Counted from the first letter of the stretch, positions 1-7,840 are shown. The stretch is 20,332 nt of DNA from JBDTOX01 sp039933015 (GCA_039933015.1 JBDTOX010000062.1:1-20332), one strand, 5' to 3'. Translations and numbers: made by a program. The notes: generated from the sequence alone by a model not told the origin.

Positions 1-44
1 TCAGAAAAGTGTCAACCTATTTCAGGACGGGTCACTGCCAATAA
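1..44 (+). other. Possible 3' end of an upstream gene or insertion-sequence end
   Basis: One frame (from base 3) is open to a TAA at 42-44, directly before the terminator at 43-74, so this may be the last dozen codons of an upstream gene. The stretch from about 10 to 35 also resembles the terminal sequence of some insertion sequences, but I cannot assign a family from memory. Too short to decide. Confidence 0.2.
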
Positions 45-74
45 AAAAAGCCCAGTATCTGCTGGGCTTTTTTT
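43..74 (+). terminator. Rho-independent terminator (copy 1)
   Basis: A 13-bp stem (43-55 with 62-74), made of an A-run plus GCCCAG pairing with CTGGGC plus a T-run, closes a 6-base loop. The A-run/T-run symmetry makes it potentially bidirectional. It would end transcription from a gene left of the window. A near-identical hairpin recurs at 7574-7603. Confidence 0.8.
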
Positions 75-80
75 ATTGCG

Positions 81-233
81 TCGGAGGAAAATGTTGTCAC
101 ATGGGAGGCCATCAAGGTGGTGAATCCGCAGGCAAAACCCACGGACGATACGTGCTTATCGGCGGAGCTGAAAGCATTGATCGAGCAGGAAAGGTGCGAA
201 GTAGGTGCCGCCTTTCGCGACGCAAAAGTTTGA
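81..233 (+). pseudogene. Possible gene remnant, unrecognised
   Basis: The frame from 81 to a TGA at 231-233 encodes about 50 residues with a normal soluble-protein composition (for example VTWEAIKVVNPQAK near its start, then an acidic helix-like end). It has no ATG; only tandem GTG codons at 117 and 120, without a convincing Shine-Dalgarno sequence. It begins right at the T-run of the terminator at 43-74. It may be the truncated 3' end of a lost gene. I do not recognise the family, and it could be chance. Confidence 0.2.
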
Positions 234-379
234 ATCTGTGCCATCTGAAAATCAAGAACCATGCGGTACGCTGCTGTTTTCGTGCCACTGCATTGCGATA
301 TAACAATGCAACCTCGCAATTTTTCAAATACTATACAGTCATAAGCTTGAGTCCCCCCCAAAAAAAGAAGGGTGCCAAA
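234..379. other. Leader region of the glycogen cluster
   Basis: This stretch has no convincing gene. It holds a 7-bp inverted repeat, TGCATTG (289-295) and CAATGCA (304-310), around an 8-base loop. A TATACA element at 332-337 could be a -10 box, but I find no good -35 box at the right distance. Any promoter of the cluster should lie here, because a terminator sits at 43-74. Confidence 0.35.
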
Positions 380-1567
380 ATGAATGTAGAGATACATCAC
401 GCGCTGGTGCTGAATCTGCACCAGCCTGCAGGAAACTTGCAGGAACTGAATGAGCATAATCCCTGGGAAACCAGCGAGATACTCCGCACTCTGGACATGA
501 TTCCGCGTACGCTGTGGGGATACGAGGATACGGCACGGGTCCATCTCGCGCTATCCGGAACCCTGCTGGAAACGCTGGCGGACCCCGGTTTCCAGAACCA
601 AATGTATGGCGTGGTGGATTGTGGCTCACTGTTATGGCACTTTCAGAACACCGCCTTGTTCCGCATCCTGGGAACGGGTTACTACCACCCCGTCATGCCG
701 CTCATCCCGGAACCGGATCGTGAAGAGCAGGCGCGCCGCTGGCTGGGCATAGCCAAGCACCTGTTCTGGCGCGACGAGTTCCAGGGATTCTGGCCGCCGG
801 AAATGGGATTTTCTATGGAGCTGATCCCTTTGTTGAGCAGCCTCGGCTACCGCTATGTTCTGGTAGATAGCTTGCATGTGCACCCCGTCACCCCCATGAG
901 CTGGCAGGAATTGCGTTATCGTCCTCACATCGCCCGTTTTGGCGGGGCGGAAATCATCGTGGTGGTACGCGACCGGGAACTGTCGGATGCGCAGCAGTCT
1001 GGCATGGATCTGGGCTGGTTCGAGAATGAATTGCGTGCACGCACGCAATGGTGCGACTTTCCGCCACTGGTCACCACTGCCACCGATGGCGACAATGGCG
1101 GCTGGTTCCGCAACCCTCACCCCGAGGCCAATTTCTGGGGCATGTACCGTCAACTGCTGGAGCAAGTCCGCGCTGGCGCCAGTCCCATCCGCCCCACCTT
1201 TATCGACGACTATCTCGACCGCTACGGTGCTCATGGCGAAGTTCATGTCGACAACGGTGCCTGGAACACCGGTTGGCACAATGGGTTGGGTTTTGTACAG
1301 TGGACCGGCTCACAGGCACAGAAGGACGCTCTTGAGCGCGTGACTCAAACCAGCCGCGCCGTGCATGATGCGCGCTGGAGGGCCGGCGAATTGCATAGCT
1401 CCGACCATGAGCTGCATTACCGATTGGAGCAGGCCATGTGGCACCTGTTGCGCGCGGAAACCAGTTGCAATATTTATTGGGGCGAGGATTGGGTACCCCG
1501 TGTCCACCGCGATCTGGATACCAGTTGGGAAAACCTGAATCTCGCCCGGCAGCGCATGGCTCCGTGA
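380..1567 (+). CDS. Glycoside hydrolase family 57 protein (copy A)
   Basis: A 395-residue GH57-type (beta/alpha)7-barrel enzyme acting on alpha-glucans. Family hallmarks are visible: LHQP near residue 12, a WPPEMGF motif whose Glu141 is the expected nucleophile, and TDGDNGG around Asp236, the expected acid/base region. The C-terminal TSCNIYWGEDW is matched in copy B (TSCYRYWGEG). The frame is open far upstream, but ATG 380 is chosen for its GAAGG at 367-371, eight bases away, and because family homology starts there. It is the first gene of a glucan cluster, 50 bases before glgA. GH57 includes amylases, 4-alpha-glucanotransferases and branching enzymes, and the exact reaction cannot be read here. 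There is no signal peptide, so it should act in the cytoplasm on glycogen or maltodextrin. Confidence 0.9.
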   Translation: MNVEIHHALVLNLHQPAGNLQELNEHNPWETSEILRTLDMIPRTLWGYEDTARVHLALSGTLLETLADPGFQNQMYGVVDCGSLLWHFQNTALFRILGTGYYHPVMPLIPEPDREEQARRWLGIAKHLFWRDEFQGFWPPEMGFSMELIPLLSSLGYRYVLVDSLHVHPVTPMSWQELRYRPHIARFGGAEIIVVVRDRELSDAQQSGMDLGWFENELRARTQWCDFPPLVTTATDGDNGGWFRNPHPEANFWGMYRQLLEQVRAGASPIRPTFIDDYLDRYGAHGEVHVDNGAWNTGWHNGLGFVQWTGSQAQKDALERVTQTSRAVHDARWRAGELHSSDHELHYRLEQAMWHLLRAETSCNIYWGEDWVPRVHRDLDTSWENLNLARQRMAP

Positions 1568-1617
1568 GGAGACGGCACTACCGGGCAAGAATCCATTTTA
1601 ACGACGGAAAAATACAT

Positions 1618-3090
1618 ATGTACATTGTTATGGTTACAGCTGAATGCGCTCCGGTCGCCAAGGTTGGCGGGCTCGGTGACGTAGTATACGGTTTGAGCCG
1701 CGAGTTGGAGATTCGCGGCAACGCCGTGGAAATTATCCTCCCCAAGTACGACTGCATGCGCTACGACCACATCTGGGGCTTGCAGAAAGTTTACGATGAC
1801 CTGTGGGTGCCGTGGTTTAACTACCATATCCATTGCAGCGTGTGGTTCGGCTTCGTGCATGGGCTGAAATGCTTTTTCATCGAACCCCACTCCAATGACC
1901 AGTTTTTCAATCGCGGGGCCTATTACGGATTCCCCGACGAACACATGCGCTTCGCCTTTTTTTCCAAAGCCGCGCTCGAGTTCATGCTGAAATCCGGCAA
2001 GCGGCCAGACATCATCCACACCCACGACTGGCAGACCGCCCTGACGCCGGTCATGCTCTATGAAACCTATGCCCGTACTGGAATGGGGAATAGCCGCGTG
2101 TGTCACACCATCCACAATTTCAAGCACCAGGGTGTTGCCGGCGAGAATGTGCTGTGGTTCACCGGCTTGGGCCGGCCGGAATACTATTATTCGCGCGAAC
2201 GCATGGGGGACGACTTCAACCCCACCGCCATTAACTTCACCAAGGGTGCGCTCCTCTACTCGAACTACATCACCACTGTCTCCCCGCACCATGCCTGGGA
2301 AGTCCGTCATACCGACTGGGGTTATGGGCTGAGCCATGCCCTCTATAGCCATCAGGAAAAATTCGGCGGCATCCTGAATGGCCTCGACTACGACATGTGG
2401 AATCCGGAAGCCGATCCTTACATTAGTCACAGCTATCACGCCCAAAGCATGGAGGGGAAATACCAAAATCAGGAGACGCTACGCCATCGACTATTGCTGC
2501 GCCAGGATCACAAGCCGCTGATTGCCTATGTCGGCCGCCTGGATATGCAGAAGGGTGTGCATCTCATTCGCCATGCCCTGTTCCACGCCCTGCACAAAGG
2601 TGCCCAGTTCGTGCTGCTGGGATCAAGCCCGGAACCGGGGATCAACGCGGAATTCTGGCAACTCAAGCACGAATTCAACAACAACCAGGACTGTCACCTG
2701 GAACTCGGCTACGACGAGGAATTGGCCCACCAGATCTACGCTGGCGCCGACATGCTGGTGGTGCCCAGCCTGTTCGAACCTTGCGGCCTGACCCAGATGA
2801 TCGCCCTGCGTTACGGCACCGTACCCATCGTGCGCTCGGTCGGCGGACTGGCGGATACGGTATTTGACCGCGACTACTCGGAGCGCCCGGAACACGAACG
2901 CAACGGCTACGTCTTCCATCAGGCCGACCACCACGCTCTGGAATCCGCCATGGACCGAGCCATCGGCTTGTGGTTTGATTATCCCGAGGAGTTTCAAAAT
3001 CTGGTCCAGAACGGCATGGCCTATGATTATTCGTGGAACCGTGCCGGTGAACATTACCTGAACATCTACGAAAATATCCGACACAAATAA
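1618..3090 (+). CDS. glgA: Glycogen synthase (ADP-glucose type)
   Basis: A GT5 glycosyltransferase of 490 residues (E. coli GlgA is 477) that transfers glucose from ADP-glucose to the non-reducing end of alpha-1,4-glucan. Visible motifs are KVGGLGDVV at Lys15, which binds the nucleotide sugar phosphates; HTHDWQT in the N-terminal Rossmann domain; NGLDYDMWNP; YVGRLDMQKG at the start of the second domain; and FEPCGLTQ with the conserved Glu387, followed by GGLADTV. ATG 1618 is chosen because homology starts exactly there; the Shine-Dalgarno (GGA at 1606-1608) is weak. It sits between two GH57 genes, 50 bases after the first and 39 before the second, and is probably in one transcript with them. 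No gene for making ADP-glucose is nearby. Confidence 0.96.
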   Translation: MYIVMVTAECAPVAKVGGLGDVVYGLSRELEIRGNAVEIILPKYDCMRYDHIWGLQKVYDDLWVPWFNYHIHCSVWFGFVHGLKCFFIEPHSNDQFFNRGAYYGFPDEHMRFAFFSKAALEFMLKSGKRPDIIHTHDWQTALTPVMLYETYARTGMGNSRVCHTIHNFKHQGVAGENVLWFTGLGRPEYYYSRERMGDDFNPTAINFTKGALLYSNYITTVSPHHAWEVRHTDWGYGLSHALYSHQEKFGGILNGLDYDMWNPEADPYISHSYHAQSMEGKYQNQETLRHRLLLRQDHKPLIAYVGRLDMQKGVHLIRHALFHALHKGAQFVLLGSSPEPGINAEFWQLKHEFNNNQDCHLELGYDEELAHQIYAGADMLVVPSLFEPCGLTQMIALRYGTVPIVRSVGGLADTVFDRDYSERPEHERNGYVFHQADHHALESAMDRAIGLWFDYPEEFQNLVQNGMAYDYSWNRAGEHYLNIYENIRHK

Positions 3091-3116
3091 CGCCCGACCA
3101 AGCGCCCTAACCAGCG

Positions 3117-3122
3117 AAGGAG
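3117..3122 (+). promoter_or_regulatory. Shine-Dalgarno that fixes a TTG start
   Basis: AAGGAG lies seven bases before the TTG at 3130. This is the strongest ribosome-binding site in the cluster, and it argues that GH57 copy B starts at TTG, with no in-frame ATG nearby. Confidence 0.75.
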
Positions 3123-3129
3123 AACATAC

Positions 3130-4593
3130 TTGTCCATACTGCCGGAATACATAGACGGGCTGCCCAACATCTCGGGCTTTGAACAGGAGATCGCCGGGGC
3201 AATCGCCAAAAATCAGGGCCGACCGGTGTTCCTGCACGAGAGCCGGATCGATTTCAGCCGGATCAGGAGCGCCTGCGCCATCGCCCTGCACATGCATCAG
3301 CCGCTTATCCCGGCCGGTAGTGACGACCTGCACACAGCTGAAATCATCAGCAATCTCCAGTACATGATGGAGCACCCGGACATCGGCGACAACCACAATG
3401 CCGCGGCATTCAACCGGTGCTACATGCGCGTGGGCGAATTCGTGCCCCAACTGGTGGCCGAGGGCAAGGAACCGCGCGTGATGCTGGAATATTCCGGTAC
3501 CCTGCTGCACGGCCTGCGCAAGATGGGGCTTAACGACACCATGGACAGCCTCAAGACCATCACCAGCAACCCGGAATACCGGCGTTGCGTGGAATGGCTG
3601 GGCGCGCCCTGGGGCCATGCCGTCGCTCCTTCCACCCCGGTGCAGGACTTCCGCCTCCATGTGCGCGCCTGGCAGCACCATTTTGCTGCTATTTTTGGCC
3701 TGGAAGCGCTGACGCGGGTGCGCGGTTTCTCCCCCTCGGAGATGGCCCTGCCCAACCACCCCGATGTGGCCTATGAATTCGTGCGTACCCTCAAGGATTG
3801 CGGCTATGACTGGGTGCTGGTGCAGGAACATACGGTCGAAAACCCGGAGAACGGTCAAAATCCGCGTCAGCCCCATCTGCCGCACCGCCTGGTATGCACC
3901 AACTCGAAAGGAGAAAGCGCCAGCATCATCGCCATCGTCAAGACTCAGGGGTCGGACACCAAACTGGTGGCGCAGATGCAGCCCTATTACGAAGCACGCA
4001 GCCTTTCCCGCATGACATTGAACGGTCGCGAGCTGCCCCCGCTGGTCACGCAGATCGCTGACGGCGAGAATGGCGGCGTCATGATGAATGAATTTCCACC
4101 CAAATTCATGGAAGTGATGCGCGAGAGCAGCGGTTCGGACACCCCCGCCATGAATGCTACCGAATACCTGGAGCATCTGTTCGCCCAAGGTTTCACCGAA
4201 ATTGATTTCCCTGTCATTCAGCCGATATTCCAGAAAGCCATCTGGGAACGCATGCAACCCGGCGAGGGACCGGAAAGACTGGCCAGCGTAATAGGGGACC
4301 TGGGCCGGGAAGATCACCGTTTCCACATGGATGGTGGCAGTTGGACTAACGACATGTCCTGGGTACACGGCTACGAAAATCTGCTCAAGCCCATGGAAGA
4401 TGTCAGTTCCCGCTTCTATCAAACCGTGGTCCAGCCAGGCATCCCTAGCAACGATCCGCGCTACCGTAATGCCTTGTTTCACCTGCTTACTTCTCAGACC
4501 AGTTGCTACCGCTACTGGGGCGAGGGCCTGTGGGCCGATTATGGGCGGGAAATCTGCCGCCGTGCCAACGAAATACTCATTCACGATTTCTGA
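3130..4593 (+). CDS. Glycoside hydrolase family 57 protein (copy B)
   Basis: A 487-residue GH57 enzyme, a distant paralogue of the gene at 380. It carries an N-terminal extension of about 50 residues before the first family motif, LHMHQP (residue ~54). The nucleophile is expected at Glu204 in RGFSPSEM, and the acid/base in ADGENGG around Asp311. HMDGGSWT and the C-terminal TSCYRYWGEG match the layout of copy A. The start is TTG, supported by AAGGAG seven bases upstream; the low-efficiency codon may set its level relative to GlgA. It is followed after 13 bases by glgB. The substrate is probably alpha-1,4-glucan, cytoplasmic (no signal peptide). Whether it hydrolyses, transfers or branches cannot be told from sequence alone. 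Confidence 0.9.
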   Translation: MSILPEYIDGLPNISGFEQEIAGAIAKNQGRPVFLHESRIDFSRIRSACAIALHMHQPLIPAGSDDLHTAEIISNLQYMMEHPDIGDNHNAAAFNRCYMRVGEFVPQLVAEGKEPRVMLEYSGTLLHGLRKMGLNDTMDSLKTITSNPEYRRCVEWLGAPWGHAVAPSTPVQDFRLHVRAWQHHFAAIFGLEALTRVRGFSPSEMALPNHPDVAYEFVRTLKDCGYDWVLVQEHTVENPENGQNPRQPHLPHRLVCTNSKGESASIIAIVKTQGSDTKLVAQMQPYYEARSLSRMTLNGRELPPLVTQIADGENGGVMMNEFPPKFMEVMRESSGSDTPAMNATEYLEHLFAQGFTEIDFPVIQPIFQKAIWERMQPGEGPERLASVIGDLGREDHRFHMDGGSWTNDMSWVHGYENLLKPMEDVSSRFYQTVVQPGIPSNDPRYRNALFHLLTSQTSCYRYWGEGLWADYGREICRRANEILIHDF

Positions 4594-4606
4594 ATTGGAC
4601 CAAATT

Positions 4607-6793
4607 ATGAACCCCTCTTTACTCGATCCCGAACTGCTCAAGATCAGCAGCGCTCGTCACCACGATCCTTTTGCCGTACTCGGACGCTACCAGGCAGGTA
4701 ACCAGACCGTGGTGCGCGTCTTCATTCCCGGGGCGACGGAAGTGCGTATAGCCGAGGGCGACTTGCCCATGGAACGAGTACTGGACAGCGACTTCTTCGA
4801 ATGGCGCGGCGACCACAACCTGCCGCCGCAGCACTACCGGCTTTGCTGGCGTGACCAATGGAGCCGCGAGCACATCGCTCATGACCCTTACACCTACGGC
4901 ACGCAAATTCCGGATTTTGACCTGCACTTGCTCGGCGAAGGGCGCCACCACCATGCCTACCGCTTCCTTGGCGCCCACGAACACGAAGCCGACGGCGTCG
5001 GCGGCATTCTGTTCGCGGTGTGGGCGCCCAACGCCGAGCGGGTGAGCGTAGTGGGGGACTTCAACCACTGGGATGGGCGCCAGCACCAGATGCGGGTGCG
5101 CGGCGGCAGCGGGGTATGGGAGCTGTTCATTCCCGATCTGGAACCGGGTCACGTCTATAAATACGAGATCCGTAACCGCCATAGCGGCGAGGTCGTGCTC
5201 AAGGCCGACCCCTATGGTCAGCAGCACGAGTTCAGGCCACGCACCGCATCCGTGATCACCGGCGCGGTGGAATATCGCTGGGGCGACGCGGAGTGGATGA
5301 AAAAGCGCCAGCAGGCCGACTGGCAACACGCGCCCATGTCGGTGTACGAGATGCATCCTGGTTCCTGGCAACGCAACGTGGAAGGTGGCTTCCTCGACTA
5401 CCGCGAACTCGCTCAGCGCCTGGTGGAATACGTGCTGGATATGGGCTTCACTCATATCGAACTGATGCCGATTACCGAGCATCCCTACGACCTCTCCTGG
5501 GGCTATCAGACCACGGGTTACTTCGCCCCCACCAGCCGTTTCGGTAGCCCCGATGATTTCCGCTATTTCGTCGATCACTGCCATAAAAACGGCATCGGCG
5601 TGTTGCTGGACTGGGTGCCGGCTCATTTTCCCAAGGACGAGCACGGTCTTGCCCGCTTCGACGGCACGCCCTTGTTTGAGCACGAAGACCCGCGCTTGGG
5701 CGAGCACCGGGACTGGGAGACCCTGATTTTCAACTTCGGCCGCAACGAAGTGAGAAACTTCCTCATCTCCAGCGCCATCTTCTGGCTGGAGGAAATGCAC
5801 ATTGACGGGCTGCGGGTGGACGCGGTCGCTTCCATGCTGTACCTGGACTATTCGCGCAAAGAAGACGAGTGGGTTCCCAACTGCTACGGCGGGCGCGAGA
5901 ATCTGGAAGCCATCAACTTTTTGCGCGAACTTAACGTGGCGGTGCATGAACTCTGCCCCGGCATACTCATGGTGGCGGAAGAATCGACTTCCTGGCCCCA
6001 GGTCAGCCGTCCAACCAACCTCGGCGGCCTGGGTTTCGACATGAAGTGGAACATGGGCTGGATGAACGACACCCTGCGCTTCATGGAGCATGAACCCATA
6101 CACCGCAAGTACCACCACAACCTGCTCACCTTCAGCATGCTCTACGCCTTCAGCGAGAATTTCATGCTGCCCTTCTCCCACGACGAGGTGGTGCACGGCA
6201 AGGGATCGATGCTGAACAAGATGCCGGGAGACGAATGGCAGCGCCATGCAAACCTGCGGACGTTGTATGCCTACCAGTATGCCCATCCCGGCAAGAAGCT
6301 GCTGTTCATGGGTACGGAATTCGCCCAGGGCCTGGAGTGGAACAGCGCCGGCATACTGGAGTGGTACGTCCTCGACTACCCTTTACATGCAGGGATGCAG
6401 CGCATGGTCAAGGATCTCAATCATCTCTACCGCCGCTCGCCCGCCTTGTATCGCAACGAGTTCGACTGGCAGTGCTTCGAGTGGATCGATTGCCACGATC
6501 ACGAGCAGTCCATCCTCAGCTTCCTGCGCAAGGGCGAGGGGGACGAAATCATGGTGGTGGTGGTCAACCTCACCCCGGTTCCGCGCCTTGGCTACCGTAT
6601 CGGTGTGCCTCTTGAGGGCAAATACCGGGAAGTATTCAACTCTGACTCGGCATACTACGGCGGCGGCAACGTGGGTAATGGACCAGACGCCCTCGTGACA
6701 GAAGATCAGCCGTGGATGGAACGACCCTGCTTGCTTGTGCTTTCCGTGCCACCTCTGGGAGTGATCTGGCTCGCCTTCGACGGCAGCTTGTAG
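4607..6793 (+). CDS. glgB: 1,4-alpha-glucan branching enzyme
   Basis: A GH13 branching enzyme that cuts an alpha-1,4 chain and re-attaches it in alpha-1,6 linkage. It has 728 residues, the same length as E. coli GlgB, and its catalytic residues fall at the same numbers: nucleophile Asp405 in GLRVDAVASM, acid/base Glu458 in VAEESTSWP, and Asp526 in FSHDEVVHG. The order is an N-terminal module (~1-115), a CBM48 module (AVWAPNAERVSVVGDFNHW at ~128-146), the catalytic barrel and a C-terminal beta domain. The frame is open far upstream, overlapping the GH57 gene, but ATG 4607 with GGA at 4597-4599 gives the family start. It lies 13 bases after the GH57 stop, so it is surely co-transcribed. Its visibly G/C-rich wobble positions match the rest of the cluster. 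Confidence 0.98.
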   Translation: MNPSLLDPELLKISSARHHDPFAVLGRYQAGNQTVVRVFIPGATEVRIAEGDLPMERVLDSDFFEWRGDHNLPPQHYRLCWRDQWSREHIAHDPYTYGTQIPDFDLHLLGEGRHHHAYRFLGAHEHEADGVGGILFAVWAPNAERVSVVGDFNHWDGRQHQMRVRGGSGVWELFIPDLEPGHVYKYEIRNRHSGEVVLKADPYGQQHEFRPRTASVITGAVEYRWGDAEWMKKRQQADWQHAPMSVYEMHPGSWQRNVEGGFLDYRELAQRLVEYVLDMGFTHIELMPITEHPYDLSWGYQTTGYFAPTSRFGSPDDFRYFVDHCHKNGIGVLLDWVPAHFPKDEHGLARFDGTPLFEHEDPRLGEHRDWETLIFNFGRNEVRNFLISSAIFWLEEMHIDGLRVDAVASMLYLDYSRKEDEWVPNCYGGRENLEAINFLRELNVAVHELCPGILMVAEESTSWPQVSRPTNLGGLGFDMKWNMGWMNDTLRFMEHEPIHRKYHHNLLTFSMLYAFSENFMLPFSHDEVVHGKGSMLNKMPGDEWQRHANLRTLYAYQYAHPGKKLLFMGTEFAQGLEWNSAGILEWYVLDYPLHAGMQRMVKDLNHLYRRSPALYRNEFDWQCFEWIDCHDHEQSILSFLRKGEGDEIMVVVVNLTPVPRLGYRIGVPLEGKYREVFNSDSAYYGGGNVGNGPDALVTEDQPWMERPCLLVLSVPPLGVIWLAFDGSL

Positions 6794-7000
6794 TTGCCGG
6801 GCTAGTGGTCAGTCATGTTGAATCTTTGAGATACGGACTCGCCAGAGGATCTATCCGTCTATGCCTTGTACAAGGTAATAGAGGTTAGCTCAGACTGTCC
6901 CCTAGGCATTTGCTAGTCGATTTGCTCACCGGCCTCAAGTTACCTTATGTGCCCATGATCAGACGCTTAGCCCTTTAATGGTTATTTTTAACCTTAAATT
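6794..7000. other. Intergenic region after glgB
   Basis: No coding signal is seen. A short inverted repeat, GGTT-N6-AACC, lies in the AT-rich part near 6980-6993, but it lacks a T-run and is not a convincing terminator. The base composition is clearly more AT-rich than in the glycogen cluster. Confidence 0.4.
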
Positions 7001-7029
7001 TTGCCAACCGCATTTTTCAGTGGTCTAAT
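7001..7029 (+). promoter_or_regulatory. Sigma-70-like promoter of the small-protein pair
   Basis: TTGCCA (7001-7006) and TCTAAT (7024-7029) each match the consensus at 5 of 6 positions and are separated by the ideal 17 bases. Transcription would start near 7036 and read into the gene at 7069. Confidence 0.6.
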
Positions 7030-7068
7030 ACAATGTGGTTTGCGTATTTTCAAGAAAGGAAATGCATC

Positions 7069-7275
7069 ATGAGTAAATCAAAAGCAATTACATTTTCTAG
7101 CTTGCTGATTATTGCTCTCTCCACGGTTGCCTGCAAAACAACCACCGGCGCTGCAGTAGGCGCTGGAGCAGGCGCTGCCATAGGCGCGGGCACAGGTTAC
7201 GGCGCTGGCAAAGGCGCCTTGATCGGTACCGGCATAGGCGCTGCGATTGGCGCTATCTACGATATCAAGGACTAA
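7069..7275 (+). CDS. Small glycine-zipper membrane protein or lipoprotein
   Basis: A 68-residue protein with a hydrophobic N-terminal export segment ending in LSTVAC, then an alternating Gly/Ala region with GxxxG-like spacing (GAGAGAAIGAG, then GTGIGAAIGA) to the end. Glycine-zipper segments pack as membrane helices, as in the outer-membrane glycine-zipper lipoprotein families. The lipobox is atypical, with Thr at -3 where Leu/Val/Ile is usual, so lipidation of Cys22 is uncertain. ATG 7069 is preferred over ATG 7033 because AAAGGA at 7055-7060 is eight bases upstream and the peptide then starts like an export signal. The gene at 7287 follows after 11 bases. Function unknown. Confidence 0.75.
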   Translation: MSKSKAITFSSLLIIALSTVACKTTTGAAVGAGAGAAIGAGTGYGAGKGALIGTGIGAAIGAIYDIKD

Positions 7276-7286
7276 GGGAGGCTATG

Positions 7287-7556
7287 ATGACTATCAGTAA
7301 ATACATAGTTCCGCTTATTGCCGTGGCAGCGTTTATGAACAGCCCTGTTACTGCAGAGGAAATGAGCGGTGGTTGTGAAAAGCCTGGAATGCCTCAACAA
7401 ATCGATGGCAAGGTAATGGAGGTGGATACGGCAAAACAGGAGATCACACTACAGGACAACAATGGCACAACGCATGTAATGAAAGCTTCTGAAGAAACCC
7501 TGAAGAAATACAAGGCGGGTGACAGTCTGAAGGCGACACTGAGGTGCCCCAATTAG
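7287..7556 (+). CDS. Small exported protein with a beta-rich domain, function unknown
   Basis: An 89-residue protein with a signal peptide ending in PVTA before EEMSGG, so probably periplasmic. The mature part contains GKVMEVDTAKQEITLQD followed by a short DSLKATL strand near the end. That pattern (turn, strand, 'D.....ITL', 'GD.LKATL') resembles the small OB-like beta-barrels of periplasmic CusF-like or DUF5666-like proteins; this is an inference from pattern only. Two cysteines (CEKPG and the RCPN end) could form a disulfide. The tandem ATGs at 7284 and 7287 are separated by the Shine-Dalgarno GGGAGG (7276-7281), which leaves only two bases to the first and five to the second, so 7287 is chosen. 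It probably shares an operon with the glycine-zipper gene and ends at the terminator at 7574. Confidence 0.7.
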   Translation: MTISKYIVPLIAVAAFMNSPVTAEEMSGGCEKPGMPQQIDGKVMEVDTAKQEITLQDNNGTTHVMKASEETLKKYKAGDSLKATLRCPN

Positions 7557-7573
7557 CAAGTTATAGCGCCTAC

Positions 7574-7603
7574 AAAAAAGCCCAGTATCTACTGGGTTTT
7601 TTT
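7574..7603 (+). terminator. Rho-independent terminator (copy 2)
   Basis: An A-run followed by GCCCAGT pairs with ACTGGG plus a T-run around the loop ATCT (7587-7590). It shares the first 17 bases of the hairpin with the terminator at 43-74 and differs by a few bases on the other arm. It ends the two small-protein genes 18 bases after the stop. Confidence 0.85.
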
Positions 7604-7680
7604 GTTTTTACGGCAGGTTGTGTGCCTTCTCTATCCCTCACTTCCGCATTCCTGCGGCCATTGATGCGGCCGCTTTATGT

Positions 7681-7839
7681 CTAAAGCCCTCTCTCTACCA
7701 TATCAATCAAGAGCTGCCCGATAGCCTCGGCCTGCGCAGGCTCCAGCCCTCTCAATTGGCCATCAATCTGTAGCATGGCGAGGCCATGTACCGCTGACCA
7801 GGCAAAAAATTCCGCAGCCTCGCGCCGTTCCCGGGGGGG
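7681..7839 (-). pseudogene. TetR-type regulator, C-terminal fragment
   Basis: About 50 codons, reading leftward to a TAG at 7681-7683, encode AAEFFAWSAVHGLAMLQIDG and a helical tail ending VERGL. This is the C-terminal 'WHG' ligand/dimer domain found in many TetR/AcrR-type repressors. The DNA-binding N-terminal half is absent: to the right of about 7839 the sequence belongs to another gene on the other strand. The minus-strand frame stays open to an ATG at 7890, but those extra residues are antisense to the VOC fragment. It is a dead fragment made by a rearrangement. Confidence 0.7.
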
Positions 7840-7840
7840 A

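Noticed and set aside
101..379. Upstream extension of the GH57 A gene to ATG 101
   Set aside because: The extra residues have no family similarity, and the good ribosome-binding site and homology start point to ATG 380.
1474..2466. A 330-codon open frame on the minus strand
   Set aside because: Antisense shadow of glgA without recognisable domain or ribosome-binding site.
4331..4606. Upstream extension of glgB into the GH57 B gene
   Set aside because: This part is out of frame with the real GH57 gene; GlgB homology starts at ATG 4607, giving the exact E. coli length.
2623..4641. A 672-codon open frame on the minus strand
   Set aside because: It lies antisense to glgA and the GH57 B gene in a G/C-rich wobble context that removes stops; its translation shows no recognisable domain, and the plus-strand genes carry full family motifs.
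4619..6286. A 555-codon open frame on the minus strand
   Set aside because: Antisense to glgB, whose catalytic residues match E. coli numbering exactly; the antisense product is a low-information shadow.
6880..6960. A tRNA-like 'GGTTAGCTCAGA' string near 6886
   Set aside because: No T-loop consensus, no matching acceptor stem and no cloverleaf can be drawn around it.
7141..7260. Short GGCGC-rich repeats suggesting a tandem repeat or array
   Set aside because: They are codons for the Gly/Ala zipper of the small protein at 7069; spacing is irregular and there are no unique spacers, so it is not a CRISPR array.
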